In this document: one piece after another, positions 29,401-37,580 of the stretch
Layout: each line of letters starts with the position of its first letter
How positions within the stretch are numbered: the stretch's first letter is position 1
NCBI GenBank assembly: GCA_023229785.1
Contig: JALNYV010000023.1
Coordinates: forward strand, 1-38,035
Direction: 5' to 3'
Source of the DNA: Candidatus Dojkabacteria bacterium
GTDB lineage: Bacteria > Patescibacteria > Dojkabacteria > SC72
Length of the DNA: 38,035 nt
Position numbers and translations under genes: made by a program
Notes under the pieces: model-generated
What the model was told of the DNA's origin: nothing
What the model saw: the letters and a program-made list of their open reading frames with translations, nothing else
Database searches by the model: none

Positions 29401-30290
29401 TATGTTTTGTCTTCATTAACCCAATTACTTGAATTTTTTGCTTGATTGCTAAAAGTTGCAGGATTTTTTGCTTGGTTAGAATAAGAAGCAGAGTTTTTAT
29501 CTGTATTGCTCCACTTGTTTGCTGTAATGGTTGTCGTTGGGGCTTGAACAGTTAGAGTCATCGTAATAACTGTCGGAGATACTATTGCTCCACCTGTTAC
29601 TGTGGGTGCTTGCACTGATAGTATGGCAGTTATTACTGATGGAGAGACTGTTACATTCAAAGGATACATTGCAATAGCAAAAGCTCCTTTAATGTTTAGA
29701 GACTGGCTCATCGTTGCATCCATATCTCCTGTAGCCCCACTACTACTCCAAGTCATATGACATATTTCCTGCCATAGGTCTGAAGTAGTGTCTCCACCAT
29801 CATAAACTTCTACCCAATCTGTAGTTGGAGCTGATGGCTTTGTATAAGTTGTTGCAGAAGCATCTGAAGCTCCTGCAAAGAATATCATTGAAGCTGTAAC
29901 AACCGAAGTTGTCATTGAAGCGGCTCTGTTTATAGCATCAACTCCATTATATTGAGTATTTGAAACCAACGATATTGGGTTAGAGTAATTAAATCCTCCC
30001 CTAAAGGTTGCATTGGTTATTTTTACATTACTACTTAAAGAAGTTTCCCAATCATAGGATGCTGGTTCTGAAGCTCCTGCTACTTTATAATATAAACTCA
30101 TTGCATATCCCCCATCACCAGCTTGATTTCCAATCAAAGTCCATCCACTAGGGACAGCACTTATAGTTCCTGCATTTCTTCTTGTTATAAATGCAAATAT
30201 CACATCATTTTCAGCTGTGTCGGTTGGCTTATTGACAGTAATAGGTGTTCCTACTTGTCCTGTTGTTGCTGAATTGATAAATGTTGACAT
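29400..30290 (-). CDS. Virion-associated beta-sandwich protein with C-terminal repeats
   Basis: The 296 residues start with a jelly-roll-like domain (NKPTDTAENDVIFAFITRRN, then WTLIGNQAGDGGYAMSLYYK). Two repeats follow (NVTVSPSVITAILSVQAPTV and VSPTVITMTLTVQAPTT). The C-terminal tandem motif (KNSASYSNQAKN, KNPATFSNQAKN, KNSSNWVNEDK) resembles short linker repeats of decoration or fibre proteins. It probably sits on the virion surface. Confidence 0.6.
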   Translation of the reverse strand: MSTFINSATTGQVGTPITVNKPTDTAENDVIFAFITRRNAGTISAVPSGWTLIGNQAGDGGYAMSLYYKVAGASEPASYDWETSLSSNVKITNATFRGGFNYSNPISLVSNTQYNGVDAINRAASMTTSVVTASMIFFAGASDASATTYTKPSAPTTDWVEVYDGGDTTSDLWQEICHMTWSSSGATGDMDATMSQSLNIKGAFAIAMYPLNVTVSPSVITAILSVQAPTVTGGAIVSPTVITMTLTVQAPTTTITANKWSNTDKNSASYSNQAKNPATFSNQAKNSSNWVNEDKT

Positions 30291-30293
30291 ATA

Positions 30294-30719
30294 CTAATTT
30301 AAATTCATAATTCCTTCGCTTGCGAAAGTTATGGCGAAAGTTCCCGATGAAGAACTTTGGTTAGACCCGAAATCTATCAAACATATCAAAGCCGAAGTGC
30401 TTGCTGTGCCAGTGGACTTATAGATAACTGCATATCTTGCTGTGATAGTGGTTCCTGTCCACGACACATCGGTTGCATCAAACACTGCTTCATCATCGGT
30501 GTTGTCTTGGGAAACTGTTACTGTTAAAGTTGCACCTCCAGCTGCATAAGTTCCAGAATTAGCCACTTCGTTAGCAGATACATCATCATAAAAATCATGT
30601 GCATCTTGGTCTGGGGTATAGGAAGAAGTTAATAGAGCTATTTTAATAGTGTCGGCACTTAAATCTATATCTGCGTTAAGGAATAATTCTTTTGCGTTGT
30701 TATATACAAGTGATGCCAT
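30294..30719 (-). CDS. Phage structural protein (decoration/tail type), 141 aa
   Basis: The sequence closely follows a family of small phage structural proteins: SLVYNNAKELFLNADIDLS, IKIALLTSSYTPDQDAHDFY, GGATLTVTV, VSWTGTTITARYAVIYK and LICLIDFGSNQSSSSGTFAI. These are usually encoded between capsid and tail genes, and their exact role is not settled. It lies 3 bases from both neighbours. Confidence 0.75.
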   Translation of the reverse strand: MASLVYNNAKELFLNADIDLSADTIKIALLTSSYTPDQDAHDFYDDVSANEVANSGTYAAGGATLTVTVSQDNTDDEAVFDATDVSWTGTTITARYAVIYKSTGTASTSALICLIDFGSNQSSSSGTFAITFASEGIMNLN

Positions 30720-30722
30720 AAA

Positions 30723-31439
30723 TTATCTTGGGCTTCTATGTTTAGTAATAATTTGCTGTTTCTCATCCCGACTTCGTTGAGAATAATAAACCTCTATCTG
30801 ATTTTCCATTTCTAACATATCTCTTTTGAATACTTCTTGATTTTTAAGTCCATTCCTGCGAGCATATTGGTAAGAAGCAAAGAGAGCAAGGTATTCGTGG
30901 AACAGTCCTGCAAAGCCAGGTTTCTTGGTTGTGTCATTAACTGTAAAGTAAGAACCCTCTCGGTTGATGAAGATTTTAAGTCCGTTGGTAACACTGTAAT
31001 TAGGAATAGCGTCTAGGAATATCCCATTGGCAGTTTTATCGTATCTTGATGGAATACTTGTAAGGTTCTGCCCGCTCCAAAATCCACTGGTGTAGTCGGC
31101 TGACTGTTGGTCTACAGGTGGAAGTTCTACATAGTAGTCAGTTGCACCTGTTCCTGTTTTTATCATTACCTTATAGATGTCTAAGATAAGATTCCCTTGC
31201 TCGTCGGTGGTGAATGTGTAATCTCGCTGTCCTGAAACTAACGAAGTCATTATAAACGGATAGTCGGTATGATTACTATCATCAAATTGCCATTTTCCAC
31301 TATTTTGGAAGATTATCTCAAACACTTTATCCATAGCTAAATTTACATCTATTACTTTCTCTGCAATGGGATAAGAAGTAGCGTTAGCTTTGGTGTTGGA
31401 GTTTATTAGACTAACTATGTTGGTAAATGATAAAGACAT
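30723..31439 (-). CDS. Head-tail connector / adaptor protein
   Basis: The 238-residue protein has the helical start SLSFTNIVSLINSNTKANAT, the segment SGKWQFDDSNHTDYPFIMTS and QRDYTFTTDEQGNLILDIYK, and a helical C-terminus with HEYLALFASYQYARRNGL. This matches P22 gp4-like or T7 gp11-like adaptors that bind below the portal in podoviruses. The position between capsid and tail genes agrees. Confidence 0.7.
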   Translation of the reverse strand: MSLSFTNIVSLINSNTKANATSYPIAEKVIDVNLAMDKVFEIIFQNSGKWQFDDSNHTDYPFIMTSLVSGQRDYTFTTDEQGNLILDIYKVMIKTGTGATDYYVELPPVDQQSADYTSGFWSGQNLTSIPSRYDKTANGIFLDAIPNYSVTNGLKIFINREGSYFTVNDTTKKPGFAGLFHEYLALFASYQYARRNGLKNQEVFKRDMLEMENQIEVYYSQRSRDEKQQIITKHRSPR

Positions 31440-31440
31440 T

Positions 31441-31974
31441 TTATTTTTTTTTAAAGTTATTTTTCCAATCTTGTAAATGGTTGAAAATTGTCGCTACAAT
31501 TTCATCACCTTCTAATTGCATAGTGTCGTAATCCTCGTATTGGTCTTGCAGAAATGGTTTCATCATTTCTCTAGCGAGTGGGATTATCTTATCGTTATAC
31601 TTTTGAGCCTTCAAAGCTATTTTGTTTCTCTCAGTTTCCAACTCGTCCTTCTTCTTTTTAAGCTCGTCATACTTGGTGCGTAGTTCGGGTGGGGTTTGTG
31701 CCATCATTCTGTCATAGATTTCCTTTTTTACCTCTTGCATTTCCTTAATAGCTTCGTCTACTCTTGCTCCAATAGCTTTGGCTTTGTCGTTCAAGTCTTT
31801 GATGTCTACTTTCTTTTCTTCCTCTTGAAGTTTAGTGTCAGTTTCAGCCATTTGCTTTTCAACCTCTTCTATTTCGGTGGATTTGTCTCTACCAATTTTA
31901 ACTAACTCGCCTTTCTTTTTAAGTAGGTCTTTGAGTTTATTATTTTCTATTGTAACCGTGCGTGGATATAACAT
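31441..31974 (-). CDS. Coiled-coil virion-region protein, 177 aa
   Basis: It is almost fully predicted coiled coil and highly charged (LKDLLKKKGELVKIGRDKST, then EKQMAETDTKLQEEEKKVDI), with a C-terminal segment MKPFLQDQYEDYDTMQLEGD that may fold separately. It could be a structural spacer or assembly factor. It starts 3 bases after the glycosyltransferase gene and ends 1 base before the adaptor gene. Confidence 0.6.
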   Translation of the reverse strand: MLYPRTVTIENNKLKDLLKKKGELVKIGRDKSTEIEEVEKQMAETDTKLQEEEKKVDIKDLNDKAKAIGARVDEAIKEMQEVKKEIYDRMMAQTPPELRTKYDELKKKKDELETERNKIALKAQKYNDKIIPLAREMMKPFLQDQYEDYDTMQLEGDEIVATIFNHLQDWKNNFKKK

Positions 31975-31977
31975 ATT

Positions 31978-33054
31978 TTATTTATTAGTTAGTAATTTTT
32001 CGTATGATTCTTTCCATTTATGAGCGTGTTGGAAAATTGAATAATTGGCTTCAACGTATTCTTTAGCTCGTCTTCCCAAATCTCGTCTAGCAACCTTGTT
32101 AGTTATAAGAGTTTCTATTTGTGCAATCCAACTTGGGGTATCAGTGGCTAATAAGAGATAGTCTTTGTCTTTAGGATTCACTTCATAAGGGGAATCCCCT
32201 GTTGAAAAACTCTGCCCGATTGTTGGAATTTCTAGCATACTGTTTTCTAAGAACTTTAGATTAGACTTACAACGATTAAAATAAGAATCTGAGCGTGGGA
32301 TAATGACTATGTCTAGTTTCAAGTCATTTAGATATTCGTAATACTTATCAGCAGACACGAAAGAGTGCCATTCTACATCTACCTTGTTCCAAAACGCATA
32401 CTCGTCTATGTAAAGTTTCTTGTAGATTTCATTGTTGCCTTGTGGTGGAAGTGAGAGAAGAACAAGACGAACTCGTGGGTCGTGTTGATAGTGTTCAATG
32501 ATAGGTTTCAAGACTTCTACGTCTGAAGTGATGCCTACCGAGCCTGTAATACCTATTCTTACAATATCTGTTTCGTTTCTTTTAGGTTCTGGGAAGTAGA
32601 AAGGGTCTACACAGTTAGGAAGCACTACTACGTTAGGGTTAATTTGCTCGTATTCCTTTTTAAGAAATTCTGTGGCACAAGTTACAAGGTCAGCTTCTTT
32701 CATAAAGGTATCTATGTTCTTATTAAGTTCGTCCAATCCTTTCTTTACTCGTTCCTCTGTCATATAGTCGTTGAATTTGAATCCATTATGGTCTTTGTAT
32801 GTGTCGTCATTGTCAAAAACTATCTTTTTGCCTGCCTGTTTGAGCTTCTTGGCTAGGGCTAGTTGATATTCTTGTTCTGGTCTATGAAAGACTACAATGT
32901 CAGCGTCTACCACTGCTTTGGCTTTCTGGTCTGCAGAAATACGTTCTAACCCCATCATTGTGCGGTCGCCATCCCAGCCATTCTCTTGTAAAGGGAAAAG
33001 ACATCTAACGTTGTAACATCCCTCCAATCCATTGTTTGTAAAAAATACTTTCAT
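31978..33054 (-). CDS. GT4-like glycosyltransferase inside the capsid operon
   Basis: The 358-residue protein has two Rossmann-like halves: N-terminal ADIVVFHRPEQEYQLALAKK and IVFDNDDTYKDH, and C-terminal IGITGSVGITSDVEVLKPII and IVIIPRSDSYFNRCKSNLKF-L-E. The E-x7-E-like end and DIVIIPRSD/CKSNLKFLE pattern fits retaining GT-B glycosyltransferases. It lies between virion genes, so it may glycosylate capsid or tail proteins late in infection. Confidence 0.78.
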   Translation of the reverse strand: MKVFFTNNGLEGCYNVRCLFPLQENGWDGDRTMMGLERISADQKAKAVVDADIVVFHRPEQEYQLALAKKLKQAGKKIVFDNDDTYKDHNGFKFNDYMTEERVKKGLDELNKNIDTFMKEADLVTCATEFLKKEYEQINPNVVVLPNCVDPFYFPEPKRNETDIVRIGITGSVGITSDVEVLKPIIEHYQHDPRVRLVLLSLPPQGNNEIYKKLYIDEYAFWNKVDVEWHSFVSADKYYEYLNDLKLDIVIIPRSDSYFNRCKSNLKFLENSMLEIPTIGQSFSTGDSPYEVNPKDKDYLLLATDTPSWIAQIETLITNKVARRDLGRRAKEYVEANYSIFQHAHKWKESYEKLLTNK

Positions 33055-33311
33055 AAATTTGATAGTGCTTCCTCAATTTTCTTTGCGACCATTGCTTCTA
33101 CTTTTTTTTCTACTAACTTGTTTATCATATCGTCCATTTTACTTATTTTTGGTTTCTCTAAAGGCGTTGGTTCTGGGACTGTTGGTGGTGCTACATATTC
33201 TGGTGCTACTGGTTGTATTATCTGTTTTGTTCTTGGGTTTATTACGTTACCTGCTGGGTCTATTCTAACACTTTCTTTCTTTATATTTGGTGATATTACG
33301 ACATTTCCCAT
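33051..33311 (-). CDS. Small proline-rich structural-region protein, 86 aa
   Basis: From the ATG at 33311 the protein has a strand-rich N-terminus (GNVVISPNIKKESVRIDPAG), a proline-rich linker (APEYVAPPTVPEPTPLEKPK) and a C-terminal helix (MINKLVEKKVEAMVAKKIEE). An AGGA lies 13-14 bases before the ATG, partly outside a strong hairpin. A longer frame to 33401 would overlap the capsid gene and cross that hairpin, so it is rejected. Confidence 0.6.
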   Translation of the reverse strand: MGNVVISPNIKKESVRIDPAGNVINPRTKQIIQPVAPEYVAPPTVPEPTPLEKPKISKMDDMINKLVEKKVEAMVAKKIEEALSNL

Positions 33312-33330
33312 AAATTTAATTGTTTCCTGT

Positions 33331-33367
33331 TTTGCTCTCTTCCTCAAACAGGAGTGGAGAGAGCAAA
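33331..33367 (-). promoter_or_regulatory. Strong hairpin between capsid gene and next gene
   Basis: On the minus strand TTTGCTCTCT and AGAGAGCAAA form 10 perfect pairs around a 17-base loop. The outer bases AATTGTT and AACAATT can also pair. There is no T run after it, so it is not a typical terminator. It may protect the capsid transcript end or reduce expression of the gene after it. Confidence 0.6.
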
Positions 33368-33382
33368 CAATTAAGCTAATAA

Positions 33383-34303
33383 TTAAGTGTTTTGTGACCA
33401 AATCGCTACACCTGCATTGTCTCGGTTCTCTACAACACCGTAGAGCAAGTCTGCGGTTGTAAGAGTTGCAAGATATTCAGGAATGTAGTTACTCTGAACA
33501 CGGACACCATACTTACCTGTCATTGAACCACCAGAGAGCGAACCACCACTACCTAATGGAGAGGTTGCCCAATGTAGAGCGTCTTTGTGTGCCAAAGCAC
33601 CTGTTCTTCCAACTGTTCCTGAAATGTATTGAATATTTGCAGAAACGAATACTGGAATACCATACAAAGTTGCCGAAGGCGTTTTAGCCGTTGGGTCGTT
33701 GACTGGCGAATTAACTGCCAAACTGAACTTATCAAGGTTTTGCACTTGCTTCCAAAATACGTTTGGGTGAAGGAAGAATGCTACGTCTTGCGTAGTATCA
33801 ATTCCTACGTTCTCAAGAGCCGCAATAGCTGCACGGATTTCACTATCAGCCAAAGCTGTAGTAGAAGCACCAACAGTTGTTGAAAAGTTGTCAAACAACT
33901 CTGCGAGTGCTACTTCTAATTTCTTTGCGATGGTGTAACCTGCACCTTGTGCGTATCTCTCTTGGAGATAGTAGGAGTGCTTGACCTGTGCTGCTTCCTT
34001 ATCTTCTATTGAGAATGAAACTTCATACCACTGGTCTACTGTCAACGTAACTTTAGTGTCAGTAGCGTTGTTAAGGGTTACCGCCGTAGCGTTAGCCTTT
34101 GCAGCCGCTGTGAATTCAGTTAGGTTTGGAGTATAGAGTGCTGAACCTCCACCTGCCAATTCCGAAGAACGGTCAGTGAAGAAGTCTGCAATCATCAGCT
34201 TCAACTTGAAGAACTCATTGATTTTCTCTCCCCACAAGAGAGGGATATTTGACGCAAGTGTCGTTGACGACATCGTTGCGGTGGGAAATGTGCCAGTTGC
34301 CAT
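33383..34303 (-). CDS. Major capsid protein
   Basis: The 306-residue protein has features of phage coat proteins of the P22/HK97-fold type: FADFFTDRSSEL-like N-arm (IADFFTDRSSELAGGGSALY), WYEVSFSIEDKEAAQVKHSY, an Ala-rich spine helix (DSEIRAAIAALENVGI) and LHPNVFWKQVQNLDKFSLAV. LYGIPVFVSANIQY and the C-terminal YGVRVQSNYIPEYLATLTTA follow. It lies directly after the scaffold gene, as in most phages. Confidence 0.88.
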   Translation of the reverse strand: MATGTFPTATMSSTTLASNIPLLWGEKINEFFKLKLMIADFFTDRSSELAGGGSALYTPNLTEFTAAAKANATAVTLNNATDTKVTLTVDQWYEVSFSIEDKEAAQVKHSYYLQERYAQGAGYTIAKKLEVALAELFDNFSTTVGASTTALADSEIRAAIAALENVGIDTTQDVAFFLHPNVFWKQVQNLDKFSLAVNSPVNDPTAKTPSATLYGIPVFVSANIQYISGTVGRTGALAHKDALHWATSPLGSGGSLSGGSMTGKYGVRVQSNYIPEYLATLTTADLLYGVVENRDNAGVAIWSQNT

Positions 34304-34316
34304 ATTATTTATAATG

Positions 34317-34823
34317 TTATATACCCATTACTTTTTTAAATGCCTTTTCGTGTTCCTCACGGGTCATACCTTGTTTGATTAAGGTGGAATCTTCCGACTC
34401 ACCTGAACCTTTTGAAGCACCGAGTTTAGCTTTTTCCTTTCGTTCCTTTTCTTTCAGCGTCGCCTGATAGGAGAGGAAGAGAGGGTCTTTGATTGCTTCT
34501 GGGAGGCTAATACCTAAACCCTTCGCAACTACTTTAGCCTTATCAATTTCTTCATCTGATAATCCACGAGCAATCAGTTTAAGTTCATCTGAAAGTTGTG
34601 GGTCTTTATTAAGGGGAATTTCAGCTTGTGCCTCTTTCAATTTCTTGAGTTCGGCTTCTGCTTTCTTGGCTCTAGCGTTAATTTGAGAGTTAGCAATATG
34701 CTGTTTCTCTAATTCTGCTGCTAAGTCCACAGTGTCTTCCTGTTCACTGTTTTCGTTACTATTCGTAGTTTCCTCAACGTCTGCATTTGTGTCTGCAGCG
34801 ACATCTACGACTTCTTCAGCCAT
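34317..34823 (-). CDS. Capsid scaffolding protein
   Basis: From the ATG at 34823 the protein has 168 residues. It starts acidic and disordered (AEEVVDVAADTNADVEETTN), continues as a coiled coil (AELEKQHIANSQINARAKKA), and ends in a basic helix (MTREEHEKAFKKVMGI) typical for binding coat protein. Position just before the capsid gene supports it. The frame remains open to 34853, but the ATG at 34823 is the sensible start. Confidence 0.78.
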   Translation of the reverse strand: MAEEVVDVAADTNADVEETTNSNENSEQEDTVDLAAELEKQHIANSQINARAKKAEAELKKLKEAQAEIPLNKDPQLSDELKLIARGLSDEEIDKAKVVAKGLGISLPEAIKDPLFLSYQATLKEKERKEKAKLGASKGSGESEDSTLIKQGMTREEHEKAFKKVMGI

Positions 34824-34958
34824 AAATATTCGGTAGAATATGCTTACTACCAAGCGTTAGTCGGTTTATGCAGAGCCGATTTGCGAATGAGTTTAACGAC
34901 ATCATTGGTCGTAGATTATGTTCCAGTTACTTCACAAAACACAATTTCATATTCAGTT

Positions 34959-35096
34959 TTAGTTATATTTTCCACGTCTTTTATGATACTTTGCTACTGA
35001 TAAAGCGATGGCGATGGCTTGTTTTCGTGATTTGCCGTGTTTCATTTCTGTCTTTATGTTCTTGCCTATATTCTTTTTTCCCTTGTAAAGTGGCAT
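34959..35096 (-). CDS. Small basic protein (DUF6496-like), 45 aa
   Basis: The frame reads MPLYKGKKNIGKNIKTEMKH and then GKSRKQAIAIALSVAKYHKR, a pattern seen in small phage proteins of the DUF6496 type (K-x-I-x-x-N-I-x-x-x-M-x-x-G-x-x-x-K-Q-A-V-A-I-A). Such genes often lie near portal genes; their function is unknown. The 135 bases after it contain no supported gene. Confidence 0.7.
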   Translation of the reverse strand: MPLYKGKKNIGKNIKTEMKHGKSRKQAIAIALSVAKYHKRRGKYN

Positions 35097-35131
35097 ATAA
35101 TAAATAATCTGGCAATGCTCCTAAAAATATC

Positions 35132-35359
35132 CTAGCGAGCTTCATTTATTTGTTCTTTCTCCTTGACCTGTGGAGAAAATAATACTTCTAAATTATCAAA
35201 CGCTTTGTCTAGGGCTTCTTTGGCTTCGGCTACTGCACTGGTATCTTCTCGGTTAAATGCTTTCTCTATTGCTTGCACTTTTAAGAAATCTATCAGATAC
35301 GTCTTCACGTCATTTCGCATTACTTCATTTAAATAAAAATCTTTTAAAGAACTAGGCAT
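35132..35359 (-). CDS. Hypothetical helical protein, 75 aa
   Basis: A helical acidic protein (VKTYLIDFLKVQAIEKAFNR, then VAEAKEALDKAFDNLEVLFS). It overlaps the portal gene end by 8 bases. It is likely a late assembly factor or minor protein, but no family is recognised. Confidence 0.6.
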   Translation of the reverse strand: MPSSLKDFYLNEVMRNDVKTYLIDFLKVQAIEKAFNREDTSAVAEAKEALDKAFDNLEVLFSPQVKEKEQINEAR

Positions 35360-37166
35360 TTTGTGGTGTAGGGTTAGCTGTTAATGACATTGGACTTGGC
35401 ACTGGTGGTTGCATCATTGCATTCTGTTCCATTGTCTCGGCATCTTTCTTAGCTTTTTCGTTCATAGCACTTGTTATGTTGATAGGTGATATACCTGCTC
35501 CTGAAAGTTCTATTGCCTTTGAAAGTAATTGCTGTGCTACTGGGTCAGTTGCGGCTGCTGGATTTGATAGGTAGAGAGTTAGGAAGTTTGCAAGTGTTTC
35601 AAGGGTTGCAGCCTTATTACGCTGTTCACCTGTGATGTTTACAGTTACTTTGGCTTTGAGGTTCTTGTAGAAGTCTTTAGGTATCTGAATGAACCTCTGG
35701 CTCTTGGTCTGTTTAATGAACTCATCGTAATTCTCTAGCCAACCATCGTATTGCTCTTGGGTTATCATATTGCCTGCTAGGATTTCTTGAATGGCACGTT
35801 GATTAGCTTGTTTAGCTGTGAATTTACTATCAATCTCTTTTAGTTCTTCGGGTGAAAAATCGTATGCAAGGATATGTTCTCGGTTTAACCTTGAAGATAG
35901 GTAAGGCATAATCCAGTCTTCTATAATTTCGGTTAAGAATATTCCAAGTTCTTGTTGGAGTGTTTTGAATACACTGTTAGATTGTTGAAGCACTGTGGCT
36001 TGTAGTCTAAATGGTGTTCCTGAAGGTGGTGTATCACCTCTTTGAGCGGCATAAGCACTTGTAGTTTTCTGTAGTTGGTCATACCATTGAGTAATTAAAT
36101 TGCTGTATTGAGTTAGCCCTCCACTTGGTAATAGATTAAGTGAGGTAATTGGTTTCCCATCTTCGGTTTCAAGTATTGTTCCATCGTCAGTTTCTGTTAA
36201 GAGGTTACGCCCTTTAAGTTTCTTTGAAGCAGATTGCCCAATAACTTTAGTGGTGTATTCCATTGCTCGGTATTGTTTCAAGACTGCATCATTTGTCCAT
36301 ACTTGAGCCTCCTCACCTTCTTCCATCACACCCACACCAAAATCTCTACCAGCTTTTTTCTTTCGTGCTAGATATTTATATACTCGTTCAGTGTCGTCTT
36401 CACAATATAAAATTACACATCCATCTACAAAATTTTCTTTACCACTTTCTACTGGGTTGCCTGCTACATAATAAAGTTGATATGAATATTCTTTTTCGTC
36501 TTTATTAGAATATTTTTCACCTATTGCATCCTTGTAAGTAGCTCGGCTAAACTCTCCTCGTATCTCAAACACTGGCACTCTCTTAGAAGAACCTTTGCCT
36601 TTAATCTTATCTAAAACTTGTTTCACACCTTCTTCTTTCCATTCGGACATCTTAGAAAGTTCATTAGCGGTCATCCAGTGGGTCTCAACAATAGCACCTT
36701 TGATTATATCTACTTGGTCAGTTAAAGTATTCTTCCATTCGGGTAGTTCTAGTGTCAGCTCACCATCTTTTAAAACTTTCTTCACGAGCAAAGAACCATA
36801 ACGAGTGTGCATATCTCGCATATCGTTTAGGGTCTTGGCGAAGTTGCTCTCTTTCATCCAAACATAAATATCTTTTGAAAGAAGCCAGCTCTCTAGGTAG
36901 TGGTTAGCGTCATCTGAAGTTATTTGAATATCTTTTGTATCAATATCCTTAGCAGAATTTTCTACATCACAGATAGCATTGAGTATATTAAAAAATGGTT
37001 TCTCCCTACCTAACTCGTCTTTATTTCCATTCAAATATTTTGAGTTATTGTAATACTCAATAGTTTTTATTTTTTCTTTTTGTGAGAAAGGAAGACCATC
37101 AACTAAATCAATAGTCTTGTCATAGTTTGTTTTTATAAGTTCAAGTTCTTGTTTTATGGACAGCAA
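35352..37166 (-). CDS. Portal protein
   Basis: The 604-residue protein has the helix-rich portal pattern: N-terminal KIKTIEYYNNSKYLNGNKDE, the wing with HTRYGSLLVKKVLKDGELTL, a central domain, TPFRLQATVLQQSNSVFKTL in the region of the stem and clip, and a disordered C-terminus (MMQPPVPSPMSLTANPTP). Position upstream of scaffold and capsid is standard. The start is unclear: the frame begins with TTG at 37166 within a hairpin arm, with no ATG or GTG near. The only strong ribosome site, AGGAGA (37194-37199), is 27 bases away. Confidence 0.85.
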   Translation of the reverse strand: MLSIKQELELIKTNYDKTIDLVDGLPFSQKEKIKTIEYYNNSKYLNGNKDELGREKPFFNILNAICDVENSAKDIDTKDIQITSDDANHYLESWLLSKDIYVWMKESNFAKTLNDMRDMHTRYGSLLVKKVLKDGELTLELPEWKNTLTDQVDIIKGAIVETHWMTANELSKMSEWKEEGVKQVLDKIKGKGSSKRVPVFEIRGEFSRATYKDAIGEKYSNKDEKEYSYQLYYVAGNPVESGKENFVDGCVILYCEDDTERVYKYLARKKKAGRDFGVGVMEEGEEAQVWTNDAVLKQYRAMEYTTKVIGQSASKKLKGRNLLTETDDGTILETEDGKPITSLNLLPSGGLTQYSNLITQWYDQLQKTTSAYAAQRGDTPPSGTPFRLQATVLQQSNSVFKTLQQELGIFLTEIIEDWIMPYLSSRLNREHILAYDFSPEELKEIDSKFTAKQANQRAIQEILAGNMITQEQYDGWLENYDEFIKQTKSQRFIQIPKDFYKNLKAKVTVNITGEQRNKAATLETLANFLTLYLSNPAAATDPVAQQLLSKAIELSGAGISPINITSAMNEKAKKDAETMEQNAMMQPPVPSPMSLTANPTPQNA

Positions 37167-37187
37167 AGTATTGTTTGTTACTTTGCT
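37162..37187 (-). promoter_or_regulatory. Hairpin over the portal start
   Basis: On the minus strand AGCAAAGTA and TACTTTGCT form 9 perfect pairs around an 8-base loop. The 3' arm contains the TTG start of the portal frame. The fold may bring the AGGAGA at 37194-37199 closer to the start or repress it. Confidence 0.5.
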
Positions 37188-37220
37188 CCCAGTTCTCCTG
37201 CGAAGCGGTTAATAATTAAA

Positions 37221-37248
37221 TCTATAATAACATTTTTTTATATGTCAA
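37221..37248 (-). promoter_or_regulatory. Probable late promoter upstream of portal
   Basis: On the minus strand a consensus -35 box TTGACA (37243-37248) is followed after 16 bases by TATAGA (37221-37226). It lies in a gap of 95 bases before the portal gene and would serve the virion genes. Confidence 0.6.
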
Positions 37249-37261
37249 GCAAGTAAAATAG

Positions 37262-37438
37262 CTAGGATGTGGATAACTTCGTTTGATACAACCTTGTGAA
37301 GTGAACCTTTTGCTCACGCCTCACAATGTAAGAATCTGCTACCCCATTATGGTCTTTCCTAATTTCCACAGTTTCAAAAGGTTTTATTTCCCTTATGATT
37401 TCCAATATAGCTTTTTCGTTATCTGTTAGATTTTGCAT
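37262..37438 (-). CDS. Small conserved-looking phage protein, 58 aa
   Basis: The frame reads MQNLTDNEKAILEIIREIKP, then FETVEIRKDHNGVADSYIVR and a short basic tail, ending at TAG. The pattern L-T-x-x-E-K-x-I-L...I-x-x-I-K-P-F-E recurs in small proteins of environmental phages, though I cannot name a family. It starts within the upstream small gene (20-base overlap). Confidence 0.65.
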   Translation of the reverse strand: MQNLTDNEKAILEIIREIKPFETVEIRKDHNGVADSYIVRREQKVHFTRLYQTKLSTS

Positions 37439-37580
37439 TGTATCTTTGTTTAGCTTCCATTCTATCTAACCTCTCTTGTGGGTCTAAATCTTCCCAAGTA
37501 GGTCTATTGTCCTTAAAATATATTTGCTTGATTAAGGCAAATTCAGCAGGGTCTTTATATGTTGGTCTTTTATTTTCCAT
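37419..37580 (-). CDS. Small hypothetical protein after terminase, 53 aa
   Basis: The protein starts MENKRPTYKDPAEFALIKQI and is charged and helical throughout (DLDPQERLDRMEAKQRYNAK). Its ATG overlaps the terminase stop by one base. The 5' part is repeated at 1-88. It lies between the large terminase and portal genes, as small packaging or assembly genes often do; no function is assigned. Confidence 0.6.
   Translation of the reverse strand: MENKRPTYKDPAEFALIKQIYFKDNRPTWEDLDPQERLDRMEAKQRYNAKSNR

Noticed and set aside
29400..29520. Repeated KN-x-A-x-(Y/F)-SNQ codons as a CRISPR-like or DNA repeat
   Set aside because: The repeats are short, in frame and differ at DNA level; they are protein repeats within the virion gene.
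33312..33401. N-terminal extension of the small proline-rich protein
   Set aside because: It would overlap the capsid gene and translate the 10-pair hairpin. The ATG at 33311 has its own purine-rich site.
34830..34919. Minus-strand 29-codon frame between the DUF6496-like and scaffold genes
   Set aside because: No ribosome site and an unremarkable sequence that overlaps the scaffold start. The 34824-34958 gap otherwise shows only weak hairpins.
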